Shown here: positions 19,681 to 28,056 of the stretch, piece after piece
Numbering within the stretch: the first letter of the stretch is position 1
How the letters are laid out: every line of letters starts with the position of its first letter
NCBI RefSeq assembly: GCF_038592985.1
Contig: NZ_CP151951.1
Coordinates: forward strand, 859,001-923,000
Direction of reading: 5' to 3'
Origin: Paenibacillus sp. FSL R10-2782
GTDB taxonomy: Bacteria > Bacillota > Bacilli > Paenibacillales > Paenibacillaceae
DNA: 64,000 nucleotides
The notes under the pieces: generated by a model
What the model was told of the DNA's origin: nothing
What the model saw: only the letters and a program-made list of their open reading frames with translations
Databases searched by the model: none
Position numbers and translations under genes: made by a program

Positions 19681-20337
19681 CTACTTTTGATTTAATTTGC
19701 GATGCAGGAGGAAAGAGTAGAGTATGGGGGCGACGACGGATATAACCAGTCCAGTGAGAAAAATGACCGTTCCCGCCATTCCATCGACCCATGCCGCCAC
19801 CAAGCCCGAAGCACCACCGAGCATCATCATAGGGCCGCCAAAACGGTGTGTTTTACGCCATACCTCCGGGTTGGACAAAGTCCACGGCGTGCGGATACCG
19901 AAGGTAAAGTTTGGCTGTACCTGAGTCAAATAATTACCGAGCACCAGCAGCATCAGGCCTATCAACCCGCAAATTATAGTATTCATTTGCAGCAGTATGT
20001 TCAGGTTATATAGCAGCATGCCCCAGCCGGCTACAGCGAGTACAACGGCAATACTTGCACGCGTTACTTCATAGGCTTTAGAAAATTTCTCGTAATTCGC
20101 TCGATTCGGGTCCATGTAGCGGGCTAACCGGATCAATAGCGGTACCAAGCCCATCAGCGCCAGCATGACGATAGCACCATTCTTACCCATATACCCGTTC
20201 GGGGTATTGTTAAAGCTAAAATGAGAAGCTATGGTTTGGGGCAGACGGTCATACACTAACAAAGCACCTATAGCGGGTGACAAGGCGATCAAAGTGGTCA
20301 AAATATCCGTAAAACTCCAGCTTACACGAAATTTCAT
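19681..20337 (-). CDS. sdpI: SdpI-family immunity/membrane protein
   Basis: A 218-residue integral membrane protein with about six hydrophobic segments. It combines a DUF1648-like N-terminal part (LPQTIASHFSFNNTPNGYMGK) with the SdpI C-terminal pattern (LTQVQPNFTFGIRTPWTLSNPEVWRKTHRFGG). In B. subtilis SdpI protects against the SdpC killing toxin and sequesters SdpR. The start overlaps the end of sdpR by 4 bases. No sdpABC toxin genes are in this window, so it is an orphan immunity pair here. Confidence 0.9.
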   Translation of the reverse strand: MKFRVSWSFTDILTTLIALSPAIGALLVYDRLPQTIASHFSFNNTPNGYMGKNGAIVMLALMGLVPLLIRLARYMDPNRANYEKFSKAYEVTRASIAVVLAVAGWGMLLYNLNILLQMNTIICGLIGLMLLVLGNYLTQVQPNFTFGIRTPWTLSNPEVWRKTHRFGGPMMMLGGASGLVAAWVDGMAGTVIFLTGLVISVVAPILYSFLLHRKLNQK

Positions 20338-20645
20338 TCCAGTCCCTCCGTATCCTTGATGTTATTCGAATTTTTTTTCGCAGGGGCATCAGAATGGGCG
20401 ATGCTGAACATCCAACCGATAACATCTGCGACAACCGTCGTATGCAGGGTGTAAATAATGTTTTGCCCCTGTCGCTCATCCAGCACCAGCCCGGCCTGCT
20501 TCAGGATATTCAGATGGTGGGAGATGCTAGGCTTGCTGATTTGAAAATGCTCCGCCACTTCGCCTGCGCTCATGCTTTTTTCTTTTAAAAGCTGTAATAT
20601 TTTACGCCGGGTCGGATCAGCTAAAGCTTTGAAGGCATCATTCAA
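20334..20645 (-). CDS. sdpR: ArsR-family repressor, SdpR-like
   Basis: A 103-residue winged-helix repressor: FKALADPTRRKILQLLKEKSMSAGEVAEHFQISKPSISHHLNILKQAGLV fits ArsR/SdpR. The start is a TTG at 20643-20645 with AGGAGG 9 bases upstream. It overlaps sdpI by 4 bases, as in the B. subtilis sdpRI operon, where SdpR represses its own operon until SdpI binds toxin and captures it. A large palindrome overlaps the region just upstream. Confidence 0.9.
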   Translation of the reverse strand: MNDAFKALADPTRRKILQLLKEKSMSAGEVAEHFQISKPSISHHLNILKQAGLVLDERQGQNIIYTLHTTVVADVIGWMFSIAHSDAPAKKNSNNIKDTEGLE

Positions 20646-20660
20646 AATTCACTTCCTCCT

Positions 20661-20692
20661 TTAGATATTTAGATAATATTCTAAATATCTAA
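20661..20692. promoter_or_regulatory. 32-bp palindrome, likely SdpR operator
   Basis: Two perfect 13-bp arms, TTAGATATTTAGA at 20661-20673 and its complement at 20680-20692, flank a 6-bp TAATAT centre. It lies 16 bp upstream of the sdpR start, next to the ribosome site. ArsR-family dimers bind such AT-rich dyads. The role is inferred from position and symmetry. Confidence 0.75.
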
Positions 20693-20780
20693 TGTAATAG
20701 TAAAATAGAGCTAGGTTACATGTCAACGGATAGTTACATTATTTTTAGAATAAGGTTTAAAGCAGGTTTGCTGATTTTGT

Positions 20781-20809
20781 TTGTAAAAGGTCGGGAAGTT
20801 CGCTATAAT
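20781..20809 (+). promoter_or_regulatory. SigA-type promoter of the esterase gene
   Basis: TTGTAA (20781-20786) and TATAAT (20804-20809) are separated by 17 bp, and the start codon is 58 bp downstream. Confidence 0.72.
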
Positions 20810-20866
20810 TGATTTATATTAAAAATAAGAATCTTAATTTAAAATAAAAATTAGAGGAGAATATAC

Positions 20867-21478
20867 ATGAAACACGTATTTCGTAAAGGAAGTCATCCGC
20901 AGGCCCCGGTTATTTTGCTGTTGCACGGTACAGGCGGGAATGAACAAGACCTGATCCCTTTGGCTGATTTAGTAGCACCGGGAGCGTCTCTGTTAGGCGT
21001 AAGGGGAAATGTGTTGGAAAACGGGATGCCGCGTTTCTTTCGCCGTTTGGCAGAGGGGGTGTTCGACATCGAGGATCTCATATTCCGTACCAAGGAATTG
21101 AGTGAATTTGTGGATACGGCTGCGGAACAATACGATTTTGACCGCAACAACGTTGTGGCTCTTGGCTATTCCAACGGGGCGAACATAGCGGCCAGCATGC
21201 TCTTTCACGATGCCAAGGCGCTGCGCGGAGCTATTCTGCACCATGCGATGGTGCCGCTGCGTGGGCTGAATCTGCCAGACTTGAACGGTGTCCCTGTATT
21301 TATGTCTTCCGGTGAAAATGACCCGATTGTTCCGGTTGCGGAATCCCGTGAACTGCAAACCTTGCTGGAAGGCGCAGGCGCGCAGGTAGATGCACATTGG
21401 GAACGCAATGGTCACCAATTGACCCGTACCGAGGCCGAAGCCGCAGGAAAGTGGTTTGGGGAGCATTTTAATGCATAA
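20867..21478 (+). CDS. Alpha/beta hydrolase, MhqD-like carboxylesterase
   Basis: A 203-residue hydrolase of the carboxylesterase/phospholipase family. The catalytic triad is visible: Ser102 (GYSNGAN), Asp152 (GENDPIVP) and His183 (RNGHQLT). The oxyanion region is LLLHGTGGNEQDL. Length and pattern match B. subtilis MhqD, which is induced by quinone-like electrophiles. No MhqR gene or operator was recognised nearby. GAGGAG precedes the ATG. Confidence 0.9.
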   Translation: MKHVFRKGSHPQAPVILLLHGTGGNEQDLIPLADLVAPGASLLGVRGNVLENGMPRFFRRLAEGVFDIEDLIFRTKELSEFVDTAAEQYDFDRNNVVALGYSNGANIAASMLFHDAKALRGAILHHAMVPLRGLNLPDLNGVPVFMSSGENDPIVPVAESRELQTLLEGAGAQVDAHWERNGHQLTRTEAEAAGKWFGEHFNA

Positions 21479-21552
21479 AATGATCCGATAGCGTTCAAGC
21501 TACAGATTAGCGCTCCAGTGCGCGATTCCATGATTAGGAGGCAACAAACGAA

Positions 21553-21777
21553 ATGGCAAAACCAGATAATCGAGCCGATAATGTTGAACACTTGCAACAA
21601 AGTATTCAGAATACACAGCAGAACCTGTATGAAGCTGAAGGGTATCTGAACGAATTTTCCTCTGAAATCAGTGACGAGGAGCGTAAACAAATCGAAGAAA
21701 AAAATAACCGTCGTAAAGAAAGTATTAGATCGTTTCGAGCAGAAGTGAAGGACGAAGCAGCACATTCTCAAGAGTAG
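21553..21777 (+). CDS. tlp: Small acid-soluble spore protein Tlp
   Basis: A 74-residue spore protein. The pattern AKPDNRADNVEHLQQSIQNTQQNLYEAE...EKNNRRKESIRSFRAEVKDEA closely follows the Tlp family. It is highly polar and without cysteine, in spite of the historical name thioredoxin-like. In bacilli it is made in the forespore under SigG. A clear SigG promoter was not found by eye. TAGGAGG is upstream of the ATG, and a terminator follows. Confidence 0.92.
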   Translation: MAKPDNRADNVEHLQQSIQNTQQNLYEAEGYLNEFSSEISDEERKQIEEKNNRRKESIRSFRAEVKDEAAHSQE

Positions 21778-21785
21778 TTCAAAAA

Positions 21786-21830
21786 ACGCGACCCAGCTCC
21801 GAGTTTCAATTCGAGTTGGGTCGTTTTTTA
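21786..21830 (+). terminator. Intrinsic terminator after tlp
   Basis: GCGACCCAGCTC pairs imperfectly with GAGTTGGGTCG across a short loop, followed by six T residues. An A-run on the other side would also let it act on the minus strand. Confidence 0.9.
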
Positions 21831-22019
21831 TGCAAAAATCATCATGATCCCATTCAAATCATTTTCCCCCTATAATGCAATGTAGGCGCCAGTTTGGCGC
21901 TAAAAATGAATTTTTCATAAATAATGTTCTTGTAAACTAATTTGGCTTGATGTTAAATAGAAAAAGAAAGCGCAATCATTTTAATGAATCATCTTTTCAT
22001 CATGCGAAGGGGGAAGGAT

Positions 22020-23312
22020 ATGCTGCTGCGAAGAAAAAGCATGGCGTTGATGCTCATGGCGGTGGTTCTGCTGGCTGGACTGCTGCAAGGCTGTTCTGGC
22101 AAGGCCGACGAAAAGGATGGGCCGGGAACAGAACTGGTATTGTGGACTTTTAATGAATTGCATGAGAAGTTTTTTCTGCAAATGGCCGACCAATGGAACC
22201 AACTGCACCCTGATGAACCGATTGTTTTGAAAGCGAATACATTTCCTTATGATAATCACCACAGCAAGCTGTCGATTGCGTTGCAATCAGGGGTGGGAGC
22301 GCCGGATATCGCGGATATCGAGGTGAACAAGATCGGTAATTTCCTCAAAGGGATACCGCAACTGGTTCCGCTCAATCCGGTGATTGACCCGGAGATGAAG
22401 AACATTGTGCCTTCCAGAGTACAGATTTACGGTAAAGACGGTAAGTATTACGGCATTGATTTTCATGTTGGGGCCGAAGTGATGTATTACAATAAAGAAA
22501 TTTTGGATCAGGCGGGGGTAAACCCCGATTCCATCGTGACATGGGCGGATTATGCTGCGGCAGGCAAGCAAGTGCTGGCGAAGACAGGTAAGCCGATGGC
22601 GACCGTGGAGACGAACGACCTGTGGAATTACTGGCCGATGATCTCCCAGCAGAACTCGGATTTCCTGGATGATAAGGGTAACCTGACGCTGGATAACGAA
22701 ACGAATATTAAAACGCTCCAATTTCTCCAGCAGATGGTGAAGGACAAAATCGCCATTCCCGCGCCGGGCGGCGGCCACCATATGGAGGAATATTACGGGT
22801 TCATGAACAAAGGCGGAGCCGCTTCGGTGTGGATGCCGATGTGGTATATGGGACGTTTTACGGATTACATGCCTGACCTGAAAGGGAAAATCATCATCCG
22901 ACCGTTGCCAGCTTGGGAAAAAGGCGGCTCTCGGTCAGCGGGAATGGGCGGAACGGGCACGGTAGTCACGAACCAATCGAAGCATCAGGATCTGGCGATG
23001 CGTTTTCTGGCTTTTGCCAAGCTGTCCAAGCAAGGGAATGTAGAGATTTGGAAGCAACTCGGCTTTGATCCGATCCGCAGTGAAGTATGGACGATGCCGG
23101 AAGTCAAAGCGAAGAATAAGTTTACGGATTATTTCGGAACGAATATTTTTGATACGCTCATTGAGGTAAAAGATGAGATCAATGCGGTGCATATCGGACC
23201 GAAAACGCCTGATATCGCCAGTGCAGTTCGTAATAAAATACTTTACCGAACACTGCTGAATGGCGAAGACCCAGCCACAGTGCTGCATGAGCTGGCAGAT
23301 GAACTGAGATAG
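22020..23312 (+). CDS. Carbohydrate ABC transporter, binding lipoprotein
   Basis: Family 1 solute-binding protein of 430 residues with lipobox LLQGC (Cys 25). The mature part shows ELVLWTFNELHEKFFLQMADQWNQLHPD and later GYGMGGTG-like and WM-P-MWYMGRF sugar-cleft segments. The ATG at 22020 is preferred over ATGs at 21984 and 22002 because AGGGGG is 6 bases before it and the signal peptide then has a normal length. Two MalFG-type permease genes follow in the same operon. No ATPase gene is present, so a shared MsmX-like ATPase elsewhere is inferred. Confidence 0.92.
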   Translation: MLLRRKSMALMLMAVVLLAGLLQGCSGKADEKDGPGTELVLWTFNELHEKFFLQMADQWNQLHPDEPIVLKANTFPYDNHHSKLSIALQSGVGAPDIADIEVNKIGNFLKGIPQLVPLNPVIDPEMKNIVPSRVQIYGKDGKYYGIDFHVGAEVMYYNKEILDQAGVNPDSIVTWADYAAAGKQVLAKTGKPMATVETNDLWNYWPMISQQNSDFLDDKGNLTLDNETNIKTLQFLQQMVKDKIAIPAPGGGHHMEEYYGFMNKGGAASVWMPMWYMGRFTDYMPDLKGKIIIRPLPAWEKGGSRSAGMGGTGTVVTNQSKHQDLAMRFLAFAKLSKQGNVEIWKQLGFDPIRSEVWTMPEVKAKNKFTDYFGTNIFDTLIEVKDEINAVHIGPKTPDIASAVRNKILYRTLLNGEDPATVLHELADELR

Positions 23313-23339
23313 ACCCCAACAGGAAAGGGAGTGAGATTC

Positions 23340-24302
23340 ATGGCAACGCACGTTCATATGAACGCAAATGAACCGACAGGTCAGCAGCCGAAGCCTCAGC
23401 GTTCGACCAGAAGCCGATGGAGTCGCTTTATTCATTCCAGCCGTACGGCACCGTATGTGTTTGTCCTTCCGTTTCTACTGTCTTTTGCGCTGTTTTTTGC
23501 GTATCCGGTCATCTCGACGGTCATCATGAGCTTTCAGGAAGTGCTGCCTGGCATAACAACTTATGTCGGACTGGAAAATTATAAGGATTTGATCAATCCC
23601 ACGTTTGGAAAGGCGATTCTGAACAGCGTCCTGTATACCCTGCTTACGCTGGTGGTGCTTATTCCACTGCCGCTGGTGCTGGCGGTATTGCTGAATTCGC
23701 CTAAAATGCCAGGCAGAGGTCTGTTTCGCTCGGTGATGTTTATACCTGCACTGACCTCGGTCGTGGTCGCGGGGACGATTTTCCGGCTCATGTTCGGGGA
23801 ATTGGACGGTTCGCTGATGAATTCCTTGCTGGGTGTGTTCGGCCTGGAGCCGTACAAATGGCTGATGAACGCCAACACCGGATTTTTAGCGTTGATCGTA
23901 CTGGCCTTGTGGAGATGGCTGGGAGTGAACATGCTGTACTACATGTCGGGACTGCAAAACATTCCCCCCGAGCTGTATGAAGCCGCACAGATTGATGGAG
24001 CCAGTCGCTTGGATTCCTTTTGGCGGATTACGATTCCGATGCTAAAACCAGTGACGATCTACGTATTTACGATTAGTATCTATGCGGGGTTGTCCATGTT
24101 TACGGAGAGCTACATGCTGTGGAACGGGAACAACTCTCCGAATGATATCGGCTTAACGATTGTCGGTTATCTGTACCGTCAAGGTCTGGAGCAAAACAGT
24201 ATGGGCTTCGGAGCCGCAGTAGGCATTGTATTGCTCGTATTTACGTTGCTGCTGAACCTGATCCAGCTCAAATTTTTCGGCTTGTTTCGGAAGGAGGACT
24301 AA
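23340..24302 (+). CDS. Carbohydrate ABC transporter, MalF-type permease
   Basis: A 320-residue inner-membrane permease. A basic, Thr/Pro/Gln-rich cytoplasmic N-terminus of about 35 residues precedes six hydrophobic segments. The EAA coupling loop is EAAQIDGASRLDSFWRITIPMLKP. The ATG at 23340 is chosen because AAAGGGAG lies upstream. It starts 27 bp after the binding-protein gene and ends 3 bp before the second permease. Confidence 0.94.
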   Translation: MATHVHMNANEPTGQQPKPQRSTRSRWSRFIHSSRTAPYVFVLPFLLSFALFFAYPVISTVIMSFQEVLPGITTYVGLENYKDLINPTFGKAILNSVLYTLLTLVVLIPLPLVLAVLLNSPKMPGRGLFRSVMFIPALTSVVVAGTIFRLMFGELDGSLMNSLLGVFGLEPYKWLMNANTGFLALIVLALWRWLGVNMLYYMSGLQNIPPELYEAAQIDGASRLDSFWRITIPMLKPVTIYVFTISIYAGLSMFTESYMLWNGNNSPNDIGLTIVGYLYRQGLEQNSMGFGAAVGIVLLVFTLLLNLIQLKFFGLFRKED

Positions 24303-24305
24303 GCG

Positions 24306-25145
24306 ATGGTTCAGAAGCAAAAAGGCCCGTTATCCGCACTGCTCGTTGTTCTGTTCATCCTGTTTGCCGGGTTTGCCCTGTTTCCGCTATTTGCCGTGAC
24401 GCTTGCCTCTTTCAAGCCATCGACGGAGCTGCTGCGGTACGGCTTGAATCTCAAGCTGGAGTGGAGCATCATGTCCTTGAAAAATTACGCGTTCATCTTT
24501 CAGGGGACGACGGATTATTTTCAATGGTACTGGAACAGTATTGTGATTACTGTCTTATTTACGGTGCTATGTCTGATATTGTCCGCCATGGTGGGCTATG
24601 GACTGGAAATGTATCGTTTCAAACTGAAAAATGTGATTTTTACGCTCGTACTGGTCGTGATGATGATTCCAGTAGAAATTATTATGCTTCCACTCTATAA
24701 GCTGATGATCGGCATGAAGCTGATCAACACGGTATGGGGCGTCATTCTGCCCTTTGTTGTCGCGCCGATTCCGATCTTTTTCTTCCGTCAATATTTGAGC
24801 GGGGTACCGAAGGATTTTATGGATGCTGCACGGGTTGACGGCTGTTCCGAGTATGGCATTTTCGTGCGGATCATGATGCCTCTGATGGCACCTGCCTTCG
24901 CGGCAATGGCTATTTTGCAGGCGATGAATAGCTGGAATAACTTCCTGTGGCCGATGATCGTACTGCGTACCAACGATATGCTGACGCTGCCGATTGGTCT
25001 GTCCAGTCTGCTGACGCCGTATGGCAACAATTATGATGTGCTGATCGCCGGGTCGGTGCTGGCTATTTTGCCAATTCTCGTCGTGTTCCTGTTCTTCCAG
25101 CGTTACTTTATTGAGGGAATGACCGCAGGCGGGGTAAAAGGATAA
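24306..25145 (+). CDS. Carbohydrate ABC transporter, MalG-type permease
   Basis: A 279-residue partner permease with six hydrophobic segments. Its EAA-type loop is DAARVDGCSEYGIFVRIMMPLMAPAFA, and it has the usual C-terminal FFQRYFIEGMTAGGVKG. AAGGAGG overlaps the end of the previous gene, so translation is coupled. With the upstream permease it forms the membrane channel; the sugar cannot be told. Confidence 0.94.
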   Translation: MVQKQKGPLSALLVVLFILFAGFALFPLFAVTLASFKPSTELLRYGLNLKLEWSIMSLKNYAFIFQGTTDYFQWYWNSIVITVLFTVLCLILSAMVGYGLEMYRFKLKNVIFTLVLVVMMIPVEIIMLPLYKLMIGMKLINTVWGVILPFVVAPIPIFFFRQYLSGVPKDFMDAARVDGCSEYGIFVRIMMPLMAPAFAAMAILQAMNSWNNFLWPMIVLRTNDMLTLPIGLSSLLTPYGNNYDVLIAGSVLAILPILVVFLFFQRYFIEGMTAGGVKG

Positions 25146-25200
25146 TCGTTGTGATATTGAATCGAGAGATTAAATAAAAGAAGCGTCTATCGTCAGGAAA

Positions 25201-25234
25201 AGCAGGTCGGGATTCACCCCGGTCTGCTTTTTTT
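25201..25234 (+). terminator. Intrinsic terminator after the sugar transporter
   Basis: AGCAGGTCGGG pairs with CCCCGGTCTGCT (one mismatch and one wobble) around ATTCA, followed by seven T residues. Confidence 0.87.
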
Positions 25235-25358
25235 AAAAGTATAATTGATTTTCATTCTCATTTCCATGCTCTATGACCTGCACAAGCTGTAGGTAAACGT
25301 GGTATGATATTTGAAAGATTTCAAATACAGACACATTCAGGCGGAGCGTGGAGAACCT

Positions 25359-26645
25359 ATGGAACCAACAGAAACCCAAAAAATCGATCCGGCCCCGACG
25401 TCAACCGTCGGTATGGAGGATATTGTACGAGCGCATCATATGCTGAGCGAGGTGATTGTACGCACACCTTTGCAGCGGGATGCTGTCCTGTCGGCCAAAT
25501 ATAACTGTAACGTGTATCTGAAAAGAGAGGATCTCCAGGTCGTACGGTCCTTTAAAATCCGTGGAGCCTACAACATGATTCGCAGCCTGACTCCCGAGCA
25601 AATGGAAAAGGGCATCGTGTGTGCGAGTGCGGGTAATCATGCGCAGGGTGTGGCTTTTTCATGTAATGCGCTCGGCATTCACGGCAAAATATTTATGCCA
25701 AGCACAACGCCTAATCAGAAGGTGAAGCAGGTTCGTCGCTTTGGCGGCAACAGTGTGGAGGTCATTCTGACCGGAGATACGTTCGATGATGCATATGAAG
25801 AGGCCATCAAGGTGTGCAGCGAGCAGGAGATGACTTTTATCCATCCGTTTGATCAGCCGATGATTATAGCAGGCAACGGTACGATTGCGATGGAAGTGAT
25901 GGAAAGTTTGGATACGCCAGCGGATTATGTATTCGTGACCATCGGCGGTGGCGGTTTGGCGGCAGGCGTAGGCACGTATTTCAAAACAGTCCGTCCTTCC
26001 ACCAAGGTAATTGGCGTAGAACCGCTTGGTGCGGCATCAATGACGGAAGCGATGCGTTTGAACAAGGTGGTTACGCTGGAGCAAATAGACAAGTTCGTTG
26101 ATGGAGCTGCTGTTAAGCGTGTCGGTCAGTTAACGTATGACATTTGTACACGTACCCTGGATGATATTGTGAAGGTGCCAGAAGGTAAGGCGTGTACTGC
26201 GATTTTGGAATTGTATAATGAAAATGCGATTGTAGTGGAGCCTGCGGGTTCGTTGCCTGTAGCAGCATTGGATATGTATCGTGAACAGATTCAGGGCAAA
26301 ACGGTTGTCTGCATCGTTAGTGGTGGCAACAACGATATTGACCGTATGCAGGAGATTAAGGAACGGTCCCTAATTTACGAAGGACTAAAGCATTATTTTA
26401 TGGTAAAGTTCCCGCAAAGAGCAGGAGCGCTTCGTGAGTTTCTTCAGGATGTGCTTGGACCGGATGATGACATCACAAGGTTTGAGTATACGAAAAAGAA
26501 CGACAAGGAGAACGGCCCGGCACTGGTCGGCATTGAGCTGTTTCACAAGGAAGACTACCTTCCTTTGATTGAACGAATGAACCGCAAGGGGCTTAAATAT
26601 ACAGAACTGAACAAAAACGAAAATCTGTTTAATATGCTGATTTAA
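25359..26645 (+). CDS. ilvA: Threonine ammonia-lyase (threonine dehydratase)
   Basis: PLP enzyme deaminating threonine to 2-oxobutanoate, the first step to isoleucine. The 428 residues carry the PLP lysine in RSFKIRGAYN (Lys 66), the phosphate-binding glycine loop TIGGGGLAAG, and one C-terminal ACT-like regulatory domain (KHYFMVKFPQRAGALREFLQDVLG). ATG 25359 gives the family-sized N-terminus; a TTG 48 bases upstream is in frame but has no ribosome site. No T-box leader was seen upstream. Confidence 0.94.
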   Translation: MEPTETQKIDPAPTSTVGMEDIVRAHHMLSEVIVRTPLQRDAVLSAKYNCNVYLKREDLQVVRSFKIRGAYNMIRSLTPEQMEKGIVCASAGNHAQGVAFSCNALGIHGKIFMPSTTPNQKVKQVRRFGGNSVEVILTGDTFDDAYEEAIKVCSEQEMTFIHPFDQPMIIAGNGTIAMEVMESLDTPADYVFVTIGGGGLAAGVGTYFKTVRPSTKVIGVEPLGAASMTEAMRLNKVVTLEQIDKFVDGAAVKRVGQLTYDICTRTLDDIVKVPEGKACTAILELYNENAIVVEPAGSLPVAALDMYREQIQGKTVVCIVSGGNNDIDRMQEIKERSLIYEGLKHYFMVKFPQRAGALREFLQDVLGPDDDITRFEYTKKNDKENGPALVGIELFHKEDYLPLIERMNRKGLKYTELNKNENLFNMLI

Positions 26646-26652
26646 CAAGGGA

Positions 26653-26674
26653 GGAGCCTAGGGGCTCCTTTTTT
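26653..26674 (+). terminator. Intrinsic terminator after ilvA
   Basis: GGAGCC and GGCTCC pair around a short loop, followed by six T residues, 7 bp after the stop codon. Confidence 0.9.
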
Positions 26675-26677
26675 GTA

Positions 26678-26698
26678 TCAGGATTTTGTAAAATTCGA
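26678..26698. repeat. Dispersed palindrome, degenerate copy
   Basis: TCAGGATTTTGTAAAATTCG resembles the 18-bp palindrome AGGATTTTGCAAAATCCT and lies directly after the ilvA terminator. Confidence 0.45.
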
Positions 26699-26758
26699 TT
26701 CCAGTCGCTCCATGATACATAACGTTATGCGTAGTTTATAAATTTCTTTTTATTTGAA

Positions 26759-26772
26759 ATAAAGCGTTTACA
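26759..26772 (+). promoter_or_regulatory. Candidate cre (CcpA) site of the arabinanase gene
   Basis: ATAAAGCGTTTACA matches the consensus TGWAANCGNTNWCA at all but the first two positions. It lies about 110 bp upstream of the arabinanase start, where catabolite repression of a polysaccharide hydrolase is expected. Confidence 0.65.
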
Positions 26773-26883
26773 AAAATGGAGTCGATAGGTTAATATATAT
26801 GTAACTTCATAAGTATAAACACTAATGTAATATGTGTATCACCTGATTCTCATCATATAAAATGAATTTGGAGGTGCGTAAGT

Positions 26884-27858
26884 GTGTTGAAATCCTGGAA
26901 AAAATCAGTACAGGTTAAATTGGCCCGAACGGCGTTTGCTGCCGTAACCTCGGCTGCATTATTGCTATCAGTGGTGCCGTCGGCATCGGCAGAGCACTGG
27001 GCGTTAACTGGCGATGTGGCGGTACATGATCCGTCCATTACGAAGGAAGGCAATGCATGGTATATTTTCTCCACAGGGCAGGGGATACAGGTTCAAAGGT
27101 CGGATGATGGACGTAATTTTTACAGATTACCGCAAATATTCCTGTCGCCGCCATCATGGTGGAAATCGTATGTACCTAATCAAACCCCGAACGATGTCTG
27201 GGCACCAGATGCTCAAAAGTACAATGGACGAGTATGGGTTTACTACTCCATATCTACTTTCGGGTCCCGCACTTCGGCTATCGGATTGACTTCTGCAACG
27301 AGCATTGGAGCCGGAAGCTGGAGAGATGACGGACTGGTGCTGCGTACGACGCAATCAGATAATTACAATGCCATTGACCCGAATCTGGTCATTGATGCTT
27401 CCGGTAACCCTTGGCTTTCCTTCGGCTCATGGAATTCAGGTTTGAAAGTGACTCGTCTGGACAAAAATACGATGAAGCCTACGGGCCAGATTTATTCCAT
27501 TGCGAAGCGTACCGCTGGCGGTCTAGAGGCTCCTCATGTTACATACCGAGACGGTTATTATTATCTGTTTGCTTCCATTGATAACTGCTGCCAGGGTGTA
27601 AACAGTAATTACAAAATTATTTATGGTCGCTCCACCAGTATCACTGGACCTTATGTGGACAAGAGTGGTAAAAACCTGATGGATGGCGGCGGAACCGTAT
27701 TGGATGCGGGGAATGACCGTTGGAAGGGACCGGGCGGTCAGTCTATTTATAACAATAGTGTAATTGCGCGTCATGCCTATGATGCGACTGATAACGGAAA
27801 TCCAAAGCTGCTGATTAGCGATCTGAAATGGGACTCCGCAGGTTGGCCTACGTACTAA
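26884..27858 (+). CDS. abnA: Secreted endo-1,5-alpha-L-arabinanase, GH43
   Basis: A 324-residue extracellular enzyme that cuts arabinan backbones. The signal peptide ends after ASA 36. The five-bladed propeller carries the GH43 triad: Asp49 (VHDPS), Asp165 (AIDPNL) and Glu215 (LEAPHV). It follows B. subtilis AbnA along its whole length, including WAPD, SSFG-like and NCCQGVNS segments, so it is complete. It starts at GTG 26884 with GGAGG 9 bases upstream. A cre-like site precedes it. Confidence 0.95.
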   Translation: MLKSWKKSVQVKLARTAFAAVTSAALLLSVVPSASAEHWALTGDVAVHDPSITKEGNAWYIFSTGQGIQVQRSDDGRNFYRLPQIFLSPPSWWKSYVPNQTPNDVWAPDAQKYNGRVWVYYSISTFGSRTSAIGLTSATSIGAGSWRDDGLVLRTTQSDNYNAIDPNLVIDASGNPWLSFGSWNSGLKVTRLDKNTMKPTGQIYSIAKRTAGGLEAPHVTYRDGYYYLFASIDNCCQGVNSNYKIIYGRSTSITGPYVDKSGKNLMDGGGTVLDAGNDRWKGPGGQSIYNNSVIARHAYDATDNGNPKLLISDLKWDSAGWPTY

Positions 27859-27984
27859 AAATGTGGTCTGCATGGAGTCATGCGTATAGCGATCTCACAT
27901 AGGCATTTTTAGAAACTGTTCCTCCATAGGGGGAGCAGTTTTTGGCTTGCAATGTCATAGAAACGTGCTATTATAAATCAAGTT

Positions 27985-28003
27985 GATAATAATTATCATT
28001 ATC
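27985..28003 (+). promoter_or_regulatory. Fur box
   Basis: GATAATAATTATCATTATC matches 18 of 19 positions of the classical Fur box. It lies 54 bp upstream of the iron-transporter operon, indicating repression by Fur when iron is plentiful. Confidence 0.9.
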
Positions 28004-28056
28004 GCCATCGTCATGAGTGTTATGGTGGTTTCAGGTATGGAGGAGTGACCTTACGA

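Noticed and set aside
22000..22020. Earlier ATG starts for the sugar-binding protein
   Set aside because: They would place the ribosome site inside the coding region and give an overlong signal peptide.
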